Assembly (NCBI GenBank): GCA_033002965.1
Contig: JAURVB010002530.1
Location: 18,300-82,299, forward strand
Length of the DNA: 64,000 bases
Source of the DNA: Piper betle
Taxonomy: Eukaryota; Streptophyta; Magnoliopsida; Piperales; Piperaceae
Reading direction: 5' to 3'
Below are positions 12,077 to 24,282 of the stretch, piece after piece. Both the position numbers and the translations under genes were made by a program. Below the pieces are notes generated by a model. That model saw only the letters and a program-made list of their open reading frames with translations, searched no databases and was not told the DNA's origin. The first letter of the stretch is position 1. Each line of letters begins with the position of its first letter.

Positions 12077-14401
12077 AGCTCGTATTAAAATTTAATTTTT
12101 TTAAAAAAATAATAAACTTAAACCATCTTTATAAGTAAGACAACCCAAATTAAAACATGGGCAAAAAAGAATATTATGAGGTCGGCGCACCTCAGCCGCT
12201 GTATGTAATATTTTGACCACCCATTTTGAAATTGTTTTGACGCTATCATCCTTTTACTCAAGTGCATGTTAGGTCTCATTGCGATCGCCATCAATCCCGT
12301 GTAAACATACTTAAAATCCAATCATACCACCTCAGCGGCAATAGGCCATAAAACTCCAGATTATAACCTCGTATTTTGTATATATTTTGCAAGTGGGGCC
12401 AACCATGTCCGGTTGATCATCAAATTGAGAAAATGGGCTTCGCGTTAAAATAATTGTCACTCGGGTACCATTTCTTTTTAGAGATACGACTATACTCAAT
12501 ATAAATAATTTATAAGTTTTAAAAAATTCTCCTTAAATTTTAGTTTCTCATGTCAACAAATTTGGACTAGCCTATTCCAACAAACCTCTTCTCTCCTCTC
12601 TCCTTTACCTACCACCTCCCTTATTCTCGACTTTAATTTTTTTACTTTTCCCTTTTTCCCCTCACTACTTCCCCTAAATTGTGGTATTTTACCTTTTCTT
12701 CTCGATATTTTTCTATGTTCTCTTTTTACACGTGAGATTTATAATATAAACCAATTAAACTGCCAACCCTCAATGTTTCTTATCCTTTCTATACTTTGAA
12801 GTTGTTTGGCTTTTTTCCCCAAATTATGTTTCAAGGTTTTTCCCACTTTGCCTAGTGTATTATCTTCTCTTGATCTCTCATAGTGGCTTTGGATCTCCAA
12901 AGCTTGGTGGGGCATTCTATAGAGAGTGTTTTAAAGGTTGTCAAAGTGTGGTAATTTCTTTATTTTCCCCTGCTTGTAGATTCACCTTGACTTATTTGTA
13001 TTGTTTGTCTAGATTTGTTGGATAATTAGCATGCTCTCAATAGTTACTTTTGTATTTATTTCTTTGGTTTTCTCTATTATGTTATGCACTACGATGCTTA
13101 TCCACTCGTTAATAGTAATATGTATTCTCTTATAACAGTTTATTTTTACATGTTATTATGACTTTTACTATGAATAAAGTCGATAATTTAAACGTGTAAA
13201 AACTATTTAATTAGAAAAACTATAACATCTATCTACTACATCATAGTCATGCTAATAAAAATATCTCATGATGTCTATCCCCATCATATATAAATGGGTC
13301 CCTCAATTTGATACAAAATACATAAAAGTCAATCCCCGTAAAAGTACTAATATCACTAGGAGAATGATGACTCAATGAATGCTACTAGGTCCGTGCCGGG
13401 CCAACTCCGGTGGCATCCTATTCGGGTCATTAATGCTAGGTGGTGCTGATTGGACTTAGGTGGTGATGGTGGGCCATATATTAAGAATATATATGCACTT
13501 AATATGCCACCATAGGTACTGTCAATATATATAAAATCTATCAAACTCATTAGATGCTCATTTGGACGTTCAGCGATACACCATACACACGCGTACAATT
13601 AATTTACAAAATCATGAAGTAAATTATTATGAAGTACGAAATTATAAATAATATTTAAAATATTTAAATAAACAAATTTATAATGATAAAAAATTAATAA
13701 TTATATTATCAAAAAAATTTTCCCGGCCATTATTAAAAGAAGACAAATGGTCACCACCATGACTAAGTCTCTTAAAACATCAAGAAAAGTTTGATAAAAA
13801 TAATAATTGTTAATGGAACTTTTAAATGAGTGAGCTAGTGAGCTCATTTTGTACTCATACTGACTCAAATAACTTGAACTTTATTCAAGCTCTACTCATG
13901 ATCGAACATGTTTTGAACATATATATTCAAAATCAACTCAAATATTATATATCGAGTTAAGTCGAACCAAATACCAAATGTTCACAAATTAGCTTGTTCA
14001 ATTAGTAGCATAATTGATAATTTATATAATTTATATAATAAATCAAATTAAATGATAATTACCCTTTAATATAAGGGAAAATAAAATATGCCTACCACAT
14101 ATAAGGAAAAACAAAACAAGTCAAGTAATAATGGTGAATCTAATATATGGCTAATCAAAAAAATTTGTACAATATCAATAATGTCTTGTATTTTAGTGAC
14201 ACAATTTAATATAAATAACACTATGCATTACCATAATCTCAACAAACCAAGACCTTAATATGATAATAAAAGAACATGTGGCCTCGATAATCACACGCAA
14301 TAATAAAAAAAAGTTATAAATTAGTTAATTTTTGTTATAAAAAACAATAAAAAATCAATATATAGTAAACTTATATTTCTTTATTTATAATTTTTTTAAT
14401 A
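12077..14401. other. AT-rich intergenic DNA with unclassified repeats
   Basis: No gene recognised. A short palindromic GC-rich patch (TGAGGTCGGCGCACCTCA) lies at 12177-12194. A CT-rich stretch lies near 12580-12670. At 13830-14010 there is a 'gagctcat...cgaacatgttttgaacata' type sequence belonging to a dispersed family also seen at 17870-18080, 51030-51120 and 57540-58110. Confidence 0.4.
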
Positions 14402-15026
14402 TTTTGTATGAAGATTTTATTTAAAAAGATTTCTCTAAAGTCAAATACATTGTATTCAGTATTTTTATATGCTATTTTCTAAAGTTTAATACTATTTTTA
14501 AATTCTAATTTTAATAATGACATACTATTTTAAATATATTTATATGTGTTATGGGTCTTTTAATTAATACTAATACTTACTTTGTGTAAAAAAGAGTTTA
14601 AGGCACATTAAAATTATTTTAAAATCTTTTGTTTAAACAAATATAAATGTACCATGCTTGAGACGATATTACAATCCAATAGATTTTTTTATGAGAAAAA
14701 TCATAATTAGATGATCATAGAACACATTATGTGATTGTGTGTCTTATATTGCATATGTTTATTTAAGATGTTTTTTATTTAAAACTAGTCAAATGCCATG
14801 TGATACGCGGTCATATCTCTTACTCGAAAGTTTAAAAACTTGAAACTCGTACTTGACTCGGCATTCTACGAAGTGCAGTGGGCCCGGAGTCAGCTCTAAG
14901 CTAACTCAAAATCATTTATATAAAGTTTTAAACTATGCTTTTACTAAGACTTTTATATAATAAAAATATATTTTTAAAAAATTATTATAATAACTAATCT
15001 TATCCAAAATATAATCCTATTATCAG
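14402..15026. repeat. Direct repeat copy 1 (about 625 bp)
   Basis: This stretch is repeated in the same orientation at 15897-16589. Shared landmarks include 'ttttgtatgaagattttatt' at the start, 'tttaataatgacatactatt', 'atttaaaactagtcaaatgc' and 'ttattataataactaatctt' near the end. Scattered substitutions and indels show the duplication is not recent. The 870-bp GC-rich/palindromic block lies between the copies. Confidence 0.85.
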
Positions 15027-15896
15027 GATAGTCACCGCCCCCACCTACCCCCACCCCATAGTCACCGTCCCCTCAGCTTTCCCGCCACTCCCCCTCGCAA
15101 ACATCACTCTCCCCCGCTTGTAGCCGTCCCTCCCCCTCGAGGTGGCGACTTGCTAACGGGCGGCCGGCAGTGGCGCGACAAAACAGACAGGGAAAGGAAA
15201 GGGCGATGACAATTTTGTAATAAAAATTTAACTCACTCCCGACTAGAGTCAATATTACGAAATAATTTTTTTAAAAAATAAATTTTATTGACACGAGTCA
15301 ATTTAAAAAATATTTTAAAATAAAATACTATAAAATAAAAAACGGGACTTGCTCCTGACTCGAGTCAATATTACAAAATTAATTTTTTAAAAAATAAAAT
15401 AATTTTGTAATAAAATCTTGGCTTGTTTCCTGACTCGAGTCAATATTATGAAATATTTTTCTAAAAAAATAAATATATTTACTCGAGTCAACAAATATAT
15501 TATTGACTCACTCCCGACGCACATTAATAAATTTATTTTTTAAAAAATTTATTTCATAATATTGACTCGGGTCGGGAGTGAGCTAAGTTTTTATTACAAA
15601 ATTATTTTATTTTTAAAAAAATAATTTTGTAATATTGACTCGAGTCGGGAGGAAGTTTAGTTTTATTTTATAGTATTTTATTTAATTTTTTTAAATTGAC
15701 TAGAGTAAATAAATATTATTTTTTATATCTATTTCATAATATTAACTCAAGTCGGGAGCAAGTCAAGTTTTTATTATGAAATTATTTTTAAAAAAATTAT
15801 TTTGTAATATTGACTTAAGTCGGAAGCGAGTTAAATTTTTATTACAAAATTGACATTGCCCTTTCCTCACCCCCACCCCATCCCCTGGCACCTTTG
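15027..15896. repeat. GC-rich ends around a GAGTC-rich inverted core
   Basis: A C-rich strip (15030-15180) is followed by AT-rich DNA in which a CCCGACTCGAGTCAATATTA-like unit recurs (15230, 15345, 15430). After a midpoint near 15510 the reverse-complement unit recurs (15563, 15632, 15745, 15808), then a second C-rich strip (15855-15893). The block is therefore a large imperfect palindrome of diverged short units spaced roughly 65-115 bp apart. It is non-coding. Similar cores occur at 44330-45640 and 46770-47130. Confidence 0.8.
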
Positions 15897-16589
15897 TTTT
15901 GTATGAAGATTTTATTTTAAAAAATTTCTCTAAATTTAATACATCGTATTAAGTATTTTTATATGTTATTTTCTAAAGTTTAATACTAGTTTTAAATTTT
16001 AATTTTAATAATGACATACTATTTTAAATATATTTTATATGTGTTATGGCCTTTTAATTAATGCTTATACTTACTTTATGTATAAAAGACACCTATAATC
16101 AAGTTTAAGGCACATTAAAACGTATTTTTGAATCTTTTTTTAAATATAAATGTAATATGATTGAGACTATATTATAATCGAATATTTTTTTATGAGAACT
16201 ATCATAATTAGATGTTAATAGAACACTTGTGTGTCTTATATTATGAATGTTTATTTATGACTTATTTTTTATTTAAAACTAGTCAAATGCCATGTGATAT
16301 GTGGGTCATATTATATTTTAACATTTGATATATATATATATACACACACACGATTTACATTACTTAAAAGTATTGATTAAGAAAAATAATACTCTGATAG
16401 CTATTTAATTTGGAGTCATTTATGGAGTTTGACTTGGCATGTTATAGAATGGAGTCGACTTACGGAGTATTCAGATTCAAAATAGAGTTTTAAACTATGC
16501 TTTTACTAAGTCTTTTATACAATAAAAATGTATTATTTTTAAAAGTTATTATAATAACTAATCTTACCCAAAATATAAGTCTATTACCA
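15897..16589. repeat. Direct repeat copy 2 (about 690 bp)
   Basis: Second copy of the 14402-15026 sequence, same orientation, offset about 1.5 kb. It starts 'ttttgtatgaagattttatt' and ends 'ctattaccagca', directly against the (TA)n tract of the next element. It could be read as TG...CA and so as an LTR pair around a non-coding interior, but no primer-binding site is visible after copy 1. Confidence 0.85.
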
Positions 16590-16609
16590 GCATATATATA
16601 TATATATAT

Positions 16610-17278
16610 GAGGGGCGCTATCTGCGCCAAAGGCAAAGTAGCGCCCCTGCGCCATAAAATAATCTAAGCCGTCCGATTATGATCGAACGGCTCAGATTTG
16701 ATAAAAAAAAAATTTCCACCACCCCCGCCCTTCGCCGGCGGCCGGGATCCGGCCGCGGCCGGCCGGGCGGTGGGTGGGCGAGGCGGGCGAGGGCCTCCTA
16801 CCCACGCCGCCCTCCCCCTTCTCCTCCGCCCACCCACGCCGCCCTCGCCCCGCCTCGCCCACCCCCTGCCCGGCCAGCCGCGGTCGGATCCCAGACGCCG
16901 CCCTCCCCTTCTCCTCCGCCCACCCACGCCGCCCTCGCCCCGCCTCGCCCACCCCCGCCCAGCCGGCCGCCGTAGGATCTCAGACGCCGCCCTCCCCCTT
17001 CTCCTCCGCCCACCCACGCCTCCCTCGCCCCGCCTCGCCCACCCCCGCCCGGCCGGCCACGGCCGGATCTCAGACGCTGCCCTCCCCCTTCTCCTCCGCC
17101 CACCCACGCCACCCTCGCCCCGCCTCGCCCACCCCCCGCCCGGCCGCCGGCATAGGAGGGGGGTGGTGGAAAAAAAATTTTTTTATCAAATCTGGGTCGT
17201 TCGATCATAATCAGACGGCCCAGATTATCCTGGTGCATGTAAGGGTTTCCTGCCTCTTGCACAGGAAACCTTTACCCT
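16610..17278. mobile_element. (TA)n-flanked double-hairpin element A
   Basis: A 669-bp unit sits inside a (TA)n microsatellite (TA runs at 16592-16609 and 17279-17297). Long inverted arms at 16658-16725 and 17159-17230 share the order AATCT, GCCGTCCGATTATGATCGAA, CAGATTTGATAAAAAA, CCACCACCCC. Outside the arms each end has its own hairpin: GGGGCGCTA...TAGCGCCCC on the left and GGTTTCCTG...CAGGAAACC on the right. These two outer hairpins differ in sequence. The interior is a GC-rich minisatellite. No coding capacity: a non-autonomous element. The ORFs of up to 192 aa here are by-products of C-rich DNA. Confidence 0.75.
16803..17145. repeat. GC-rich minisatellite, about four units of ~90 bp
   Basis: Within element A, a unit beginning 'acgccgccctccccctt' and running through 'cgcctcgcccacccc' to a 'cggatctcag' end recurs at about 16803, 16895, 16983 and 17072, in direct orientation with a few substitutions per copy. 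Confidence 0.85.
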
Positions 17279-17297
17279 ATATATATATATATATATT

Positions 17298-19418
17298 AAA
17301 TAGAGTGCAAAGGAAGCTGATTAAGATTATGGTTGACCCATTTATTTATTAAATATTGCATGAAGTGCATTCCAAGTATTGATGCACGGATTTCAACATT
17401 TAATATTTTCATTGAACAAATAAATCAAGATACTCCAAGAAGGATGCATACTAACATCATCTTCACACTATTTCAGAGCCTAAAACTGCTGTCAACGTTA
17501 AACATTCATAAATACTGACACATAACAAAAAAAGAAAGAATTGTCTTATGTATAAAACAAAATTAGAGGCATAGTTTGAGAAGTTCAGTTCTTCTATGCA
17601 AAGTAAAAAGAGGTTTTGGCTTGGGGTCAAGTAAAATTCCCCTTCCCTCAATCTTGCTTGAGTTTTGACTGTATAAAAAGTATAATTTTCTATTGAAAAT
17701 AGGGAAAACTTGTTGGTCATGTTGGCTCGACCCATAACCAAGGTTTGAGTTGGTCATAAGTTATAGTTGCAACAATTCGATTTTAGGCTCTAGAGATTGG
17801 CTTTGGTATATGGGACTTCCTACTGATGTTTCTCAAGCCGACATTTGTCCATTAGTAGAGATTTGTTTGGTGACAGGGCTGCTAATTAAACAAGCTAGCC
17901 TGTGAGTATTTGGCAGTCGACTTGACTTAACTCGAAATTCAATATTTTAATACTCGAGTCAATTTTAAACATATATATTCAAAACTCATTCGATCTCAAG
18001 TCTAGTTCGAACGAACTTCGAATTATTTGAATCAAGTTCGAGCATAAACTAAGCCCGGCTTGCTCGCTCGTTTAACATTCCTATTCAATGTTTTCTCGCT
18101 ACCACCTTCTCGTTAACACAATTTCGAAAGAGCCGGTTTTCTAATATTGTTTCAATCCCCTTGCTAATTTTATAACTCTACCAACATGGTATTTGAATAA
18201 AAAAACAACGGATGGGAAGGTATCAAGATAGAAACATGTGTTGTGCTCTAAATTATGTATCTTGTCATCGGTTATGTACTTAATGTATACCATGTACTAC
18301 TTTTAAATTCGATATGATTTAGGCCTTTACACCATTTTTAATTGTGCTAGTTTTTTTATCTAAAATTTTGTGAAAATATGATTTTTTAATTAGTCTTTAT
18401 TAAAATATTGATAGCAATTTCAAAAGATCCTTTCTATGCACCTCCCAAAACAATGATGTTTCCTAAGTCCATATTAGCTTCATTTTTATCCTTTTTCTTT
18501 CCCGTCAATTTCATGCAAAATTTATAAACATAAAGACAATTATTAAGTGGGCAAACAGAAGAAATTACCTTCTTTAAAAAATCAAAATCCATTGTCTAAT
18601 TGGGTTAAAATCCAAAAGCCCATTAAATAGTCAAGCTTTTCCTTGAAATCCACCTTGGGTCCATGGCCTGATGCCTAATTCTTAGGACCAGCCCATCAAA
18701 CATGATTCATTGTGTAGCCATTAAAATTTTTTTAAGGCATATCATGGCCATATTTTTGGCAACAAGTGCAAGAATAGCTTTTTTAGGCAAGTGTTAAACA
18801 AGACAAAAAAGTTGGTTCAAAAAATAATAATAAATAAATAAAATAAAAAGGTTCAACCTTTTTTGGGTTTCTTCAATCTTCCATTTTACCACCATGCCTG
18901 TTTTCATCAACCAACATTTCATTTAACCTATTAGTTCCAGAAGAAAGGTGTTCAATGTTATTTTTCTCTCTTCCAATTGTTTTTTTTTTGAAGTTTAGAT
19001 ATTGGGGCCTCAACATTGACTAAGATAATTGTTAACATACCTAATATATGAAAGTAACATGGTCAACCTGTTACATATACAAGTAAGAATATAGTGGTTA
19101 TGTATATTAGGTTCCTTGTTTTGACTTTTGAGTTCATTTATTAAAATAGAAAAAAATGAATACTTGCTTTTTTACCTTCAGTGGGAAAATTAGTAGGAGT
19201 CTTTTTCATGTTTTTTTGTTGAGAAAAAAATAAAAAAGGAGAAATTTGTGAATTGTGACACTAGTAGGAAATCTGGTTTTTGTCACGAAAACCAGACTCC
19301 ATGGATGATGAGTATCAATAAAAAGGGTTCAGAAGCCATGGACATGAGTGAAATATGAACTCAAAACAAGGAACCTAATATATTTAACCACTAAATTTTT
19401 ACTTATATACATTGCTAG
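17298..19418. other. Intergenic AT-rich DNA upstream of the FtsHi4-like pseudogene
   Basis: No gene recognised; I looked for further upstream FtsHi exons and saw none. Positions 17870-18080 hold a dispersed 'gcttgctcgctcgttt / tcaagttcgagc' type repeat. At 19259 a CACTAGTAGGAAATC sequence resembles a CACTA-transposon end. Confidence 0.4.
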
Positions 19419-20961
19419 GGAGATGGCCATTAGTGCTAGAAACCCAAGGTTGCAATTTACATCTTTGACAAATCGAGTTGGAATCGCAGATCAACCTGAT
19501 AATCCTGACAGTGAGCTGATTAAGTAAAAGGCACCTGTAAATTTGTAATTGCCTCTATCTTCTTTAGGGTACTTGCATTTTTCTTTTAATCTATTTTATA
19601 TTTTGTGCATAATAATTTTCCTTGTCATTCACAGTGGGATGATCCTCGTGATTCCTGGTGATATGATGCCTGAGATATCTGAACTATTTATACGAGAACT
19701 AACGAGGGTACTTGCTTTGCATTTCTATTTGTTTTTATTGCAACTTTGTTGTTTATGTTTAGGTTTCTCCACTTGCATTAAAATAGCCAATAAAATTAAT
19801 GTTTTTGGGGCATTTCTCTCATTTGACATATCTATATTGCAGTATATTGACGAAACTGAGGAGATAGCAATGAATGGTCTGGAGCAGAATCAGCATATTC
19901 TAGATTGAATTGCAAAAGAACTTGAAAAATCATGGATAACGGGGATGGTATTACGTACAAACCCTGTTCTGTAGGATTGATAGTAGGAAAAAATAAATTT
20001 TCCTGAAAGCTTTTTAACTTTTTGATCTCATGGTTTTTCTCAAAAAGTAGAATTTCAACAAGAAATTTCCAAACACATGCCAATAATCAGTTCTGACTCT
20101 CATTATCTTGAATCTTGTCAATATAATTATTATTGTCCACACTGTCAGCAGCCTATAACTTGTGCTGTTCTTTTCTGTCGTACTTCACTGCTGCTATAGA
20201 GATGACAACTAGTAAATTTGTTCATTTCTGATTAGGCTTTAGTGGTTGTTGACTTTTTGAAAAATCCTTTAAGAAAGGAGTTCTTTAGTTGTATAAACTA
20301 CTGAGGTTGCTTTTGTATGTTTAAATCTGAACTGCATCAATCAAAGACAATATTTCAGGAGCAATTTGTTATATGTTTATTTGCTTTTAATGCTAAGACT
20401 TGTTTTTGGGGAATAAGTTTCTTACATTTCAGGTGGTAAAAATATGTTATCTGTAGACTCTTTTTTACCTTTTGGCATCTATATTCAAATTGTGCCCTTC
20501 TTTTCGGTTAACATATATTTTTATGCTGCCATCCTTCCAGGAAGTAGATGAAATATTGAAGCAAATGTCTCCAGTGATGCTACAGGATCTACTCGAAACT
20601 TTTCAGATTAATTTGGAAGAGGTATAAAGCTAAAATATTTTCATGGTATGTGTGCTTGCTTCAGCGTTTGGTGGAGAAATTGATATTAAAAATTGCTGGT
20701 AAAATTGGTGCGTCAGGAAATATCTGGTACAAAGATTACTGGCATATGGGCAAATCATGTGGTTACTTGTTCTCTTATTGACTTATTGGTTTATTGGCTT
20801 TCTTTATTTTGTTGCTCACTCCTAATAGTATTTCACTGTGTTTATCAGTTAATATTTAGCTGCTTATATGTTATGATATATGTTTTGCAGGAGGGACCAC
20901 TTCCTGTTAATGATCAAAGGCGATATGAGCCACTGGTTGTCCTCCTTTGCACAGATGCTGA
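19419..20961 (+). pseudogene. FTSHI4: FtsHi4-like inactive FtsH protease, 3' fragment (five exons)
   Basis: Five exon-like blocks match the C-terminal end of plant FtsHi4-type proteins. These are protease-inactive AAA proteins at the chloroplast inner envelope, linked to the import motor and embryo development. Blocks: 19419-19523 (EMAISARNPRLQ...DSELIK), 19635-19707 (WDDPR...VIPGDMMPEISELFIRELTR), 19843-19947 (YIDETEEIAMNGL), 20541-20621 (EILKQMSPVM...FQINLEE) and 20891-20961 (EGPLPVNDQRRYEPL...PLHRC). Splice borders are retained, so it was copied as DNA rather than from mRNA. Lesions: a missing base after WDDPR in the second block, an in-frame TGA in the third (after HILD, 19905-19907), and an indel before PLHRC in the fifth. 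The AAA domain and everything upstream are absent. Assignment to FtsHi4 rather than another FtsHi rests on remembered motif similarity. Confidence 0.75.
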
Positions 20962-22536
20962 TTTCATTTTCAGCATCTGGTATTCATGTACATGAAATCG
21001 CAAATCTCCAGCGGAGTATATTATACACTCGTCAACAAAGGAGATTGCTTCAGATACACCTCAAACTCGTGTTGCTCTTATGGAAAAAGGTATGGCATTT
21101 GGTCTGACAGATTATCGGCCAGTGGAATTAAAATCATTCTTGCTGTCAAACAGCATAGAGATTGTTCAAGGGAGCAGCTGGAGAAAAGGGGAAAAATTTT
21201 GCATCAAATTCATTCTTATCAAGTTCATGTAGAAAATTGTGATAATTAGGAGCAACAATTTGTAAAAAGGCAGTGTAAATTTATTGTTCAAGCATCTTCT
21301 CCACATTCATGGTAATAGGTTCTCTAGAGAGCCATTGGATAGAAATGCTGGGTAAGGCAGGCTTCTTCAAGAACTACACTATCTTGAGAGCATCCAAGAA
21401 AGATCATGGCCTGAAAATCGTCTCTCAAGTTATTTACAATGCTGAGAGCTAGAGACTTATATTTGATATTTGTTTTTCAATGCATTATCCAGGTTAATCG
21501 GGAACACAATTCTGATTGAAAGGTGATCATCTTTTTATGTCCTCCATTGTCGTCGTCTTCTTCATGCTCATTTTTGATGGCCGGATACCCTTTGTCTGTG
21601 ACTGGGGCAGGCAATGTACAGGCATGGTGGAGCTCTTCGTACGTTATTAGTCTTATGAATAATTAGTGTCCCGGTTGATGCTAATCCGTGCAAATTGCAT
21701 TTGATCGTGAACCATGTCTTAGTTTGTATCTTATATGTCTGTTATCTTGTTTTTATGTTGTTTATATTAGTTATACATGATGCTTGTTCATGTGAAATAT
21801 ATCGGAAAATTCTGAACAGATTTATCAGACTCAAAGAAAAATTGCAAAGCAACAAATTAGTCAAAATCATACGTACCCAACACTTTTGATCAATTAGTCT
21901 CAAACAAAGAGTACCAGATCAATCCTAAAGAAATCAGTCTGATGTTCATGTTCTATCATTTTATTTCACACACAACAACTATCTGTCCTCAATCCACAGT
22001 TTCGCCAAACCATTTCTTAATTTCCTTCCAAGCCCAAACTAGCACACCTGCAAAACAAAACTTGTGTGAAGAATGTATGCACTGGAACTGCTAAAGAGTT
22101 GTTTATCAATAAGCTAATGCTGGGAAATTTTTGTTTGAACTATAAGAAGATCTAGTAATATCTTGTCTCAAGTATCCTGTTTTTATCACCCTCAATTATC
22201 ATAGCAGACATAAATGTTAAAATGAGATGTTATCACACTTGATCACTGAATTTTACCGTTTATTTGGCAAGAATTAAAATCGGGCATGTATAAATGATAC
22301 ATGGCTAAAAAAATTTGTACGCGAATATAACTAAAGAAGAAGAACAATAATGATAATAGTAATAATAATGGGTAGTTGTCAAATGCTTATAAAGTGAGTT
22401 AATATTATCACACTTAGCTTGCTCACCTAAACAATACCAAGAGTTGAATACATAAGCGGTAGCTAGGTGAAGTAGGAGAAGAAGAAGAAGAAGGAATCAA
22501 TGTATATATACCATGCATGCATGAAGAAGTGTGAAT
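20962..22536. other. Region between FtsHi4-like fragment and MADS gene
   Basis: No further gene could be supported. Positions 21005-21200 read in one frame as a run without stops that I do not recognise; it may be former 3' UTR or another fragment. The part below 22536 is the 3' UTR side of the minus-strand MADS gene. Confidence 0.35.
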
Positions 22537-22917
22537 TTAGAGCTGGAGGCGCTGGAGGCTATTGTCTTGGAGATTCGGTTGAGTGGGCTGCAGTCGAAAA
22601 TGTTGAAGGTTGTGAGGAGAGAGTTGGAGCAGGTTCCTTGCTTGTTCCTCCTGGTAAAATGCTCCTAACTGTTGATCTATCATAGCTTGTGGCTCCACCA
22701 CTGCCTTCTGTTCCATTGCTGCCTGGTGTTCTTGGAGCTGCTAATCATTTTATAATCCCAGTATCATCTTCAAACCAATGTTATTTAATAGACAAATATC
22801 ATGGTTTCCCTAGCTAATTTGAATAATTTAACAATATATCTATATAAATTGATTTAACTCGGCAACTGCTTGTACATTATTGATTCCAAACCCGGACAAA
22901 AGGAAGAAGATTGTGTA

Positions 22918-22980
<63 letters not shown>

Positions 22981-24214
22981 CTTATTTATTTATTGTGGAG
23001 TTGATCCATAGTATGCTAAACATGGTTTTTCTAGTTGATCACTTCAATAAATTTTGAGCATAAAAGAGGGTTTTAGAAGTGTATATGATCCATGTTCAAT
23101 ATATAAATGTATATTAACAAACAAAAAATGATCTAGATAGTAAGGGGAATAAATGATATATACTACCATTCGATAGAGGCTGCTGTTTTGATCTTCAAGA
23201 AGGTGTTCCTGCATGAACATGCATAAGTTTGTTGACATTATATTTTTTTTCTGAATTCATGATGATATATATGATATAAATGGTAGGGAAAATGAGTATG
23301 CTATACGTTATTTATACGCTATGTACAAGATTATTTATACATTATTAGGCATGCATGCGACATATATATACGTAGTATTGTACGTACAACATGTACCTTC
23401 CGACGGAGGTTCTCAAGTTGCTGGTTCAGCAGCTGATTCTGCACTCCCGGCCACAATCAATTTAAGTAGATTAATTTTCATGCAATTAAAATGCATTCTT
23501 AATTATAAGATTCATACAAACTAATGGAATTAAAGAGCCATCTTCCTAAATTATATAATGAAACTCATGAATCACATATATTATAATATGCATTAGGTTT
23601 AAACGAATATAAATATATATATCTACCTTCCTCAAGCAAATATCAGCACAAAGCTTACAAAATTAAACCTATCATACTTATAAAGCACTCATATTAATTA
23701 TATATGCACTAGGTCATGCAGCAATTGTTATAAATTCTTCATTAATGGCATTGAAAAAATGGTTAAGATATATAATTTCAATTTAAACTATAACTCAAAA
23801 TTCTAGACTCGGCTTAAACTCAGTAAACTTTGGGTCAACGTGTACTTGGTGTCGAATCCAAACCGACTCGAAATCATTTATACTTTTTTTACTAGTGCCG
23901 GAGATAAAAGGGTTGTATGAGATGCCTCTATTTATGACTTAATCAAATTGAATATTAATAAAAGAAAGCCCAAAAATCATGGATGAAAAAGAGGAGATTC
24001 AACAAATCAAAATGTGATAAAGTTAAAATAATATTATATTATTATAATATATCTCTTCATTTAATTGGAATTTATTTCAAAGATCAGAGTCTATCATCTC
24101 ATTCAATTTAAAGTTTATTCGTGAAATTTGAGTGTATCTCTATAATATAAGTCAGCATGGTGCAACATCTACATATGACTTTAAAACTATTTATGAAAGG
24201 GGATATGATTAATT

Positions 24215-24282
<68 letters not shown>

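Noticed and set aside
16664..17352. Several long Pro/Arg/Gly-rich ORFs on both strands
   Set aside because: They arise from a C-rich minisatellite that lacks stops in every frame, inside a non-coding element; no domain, no splice signals.
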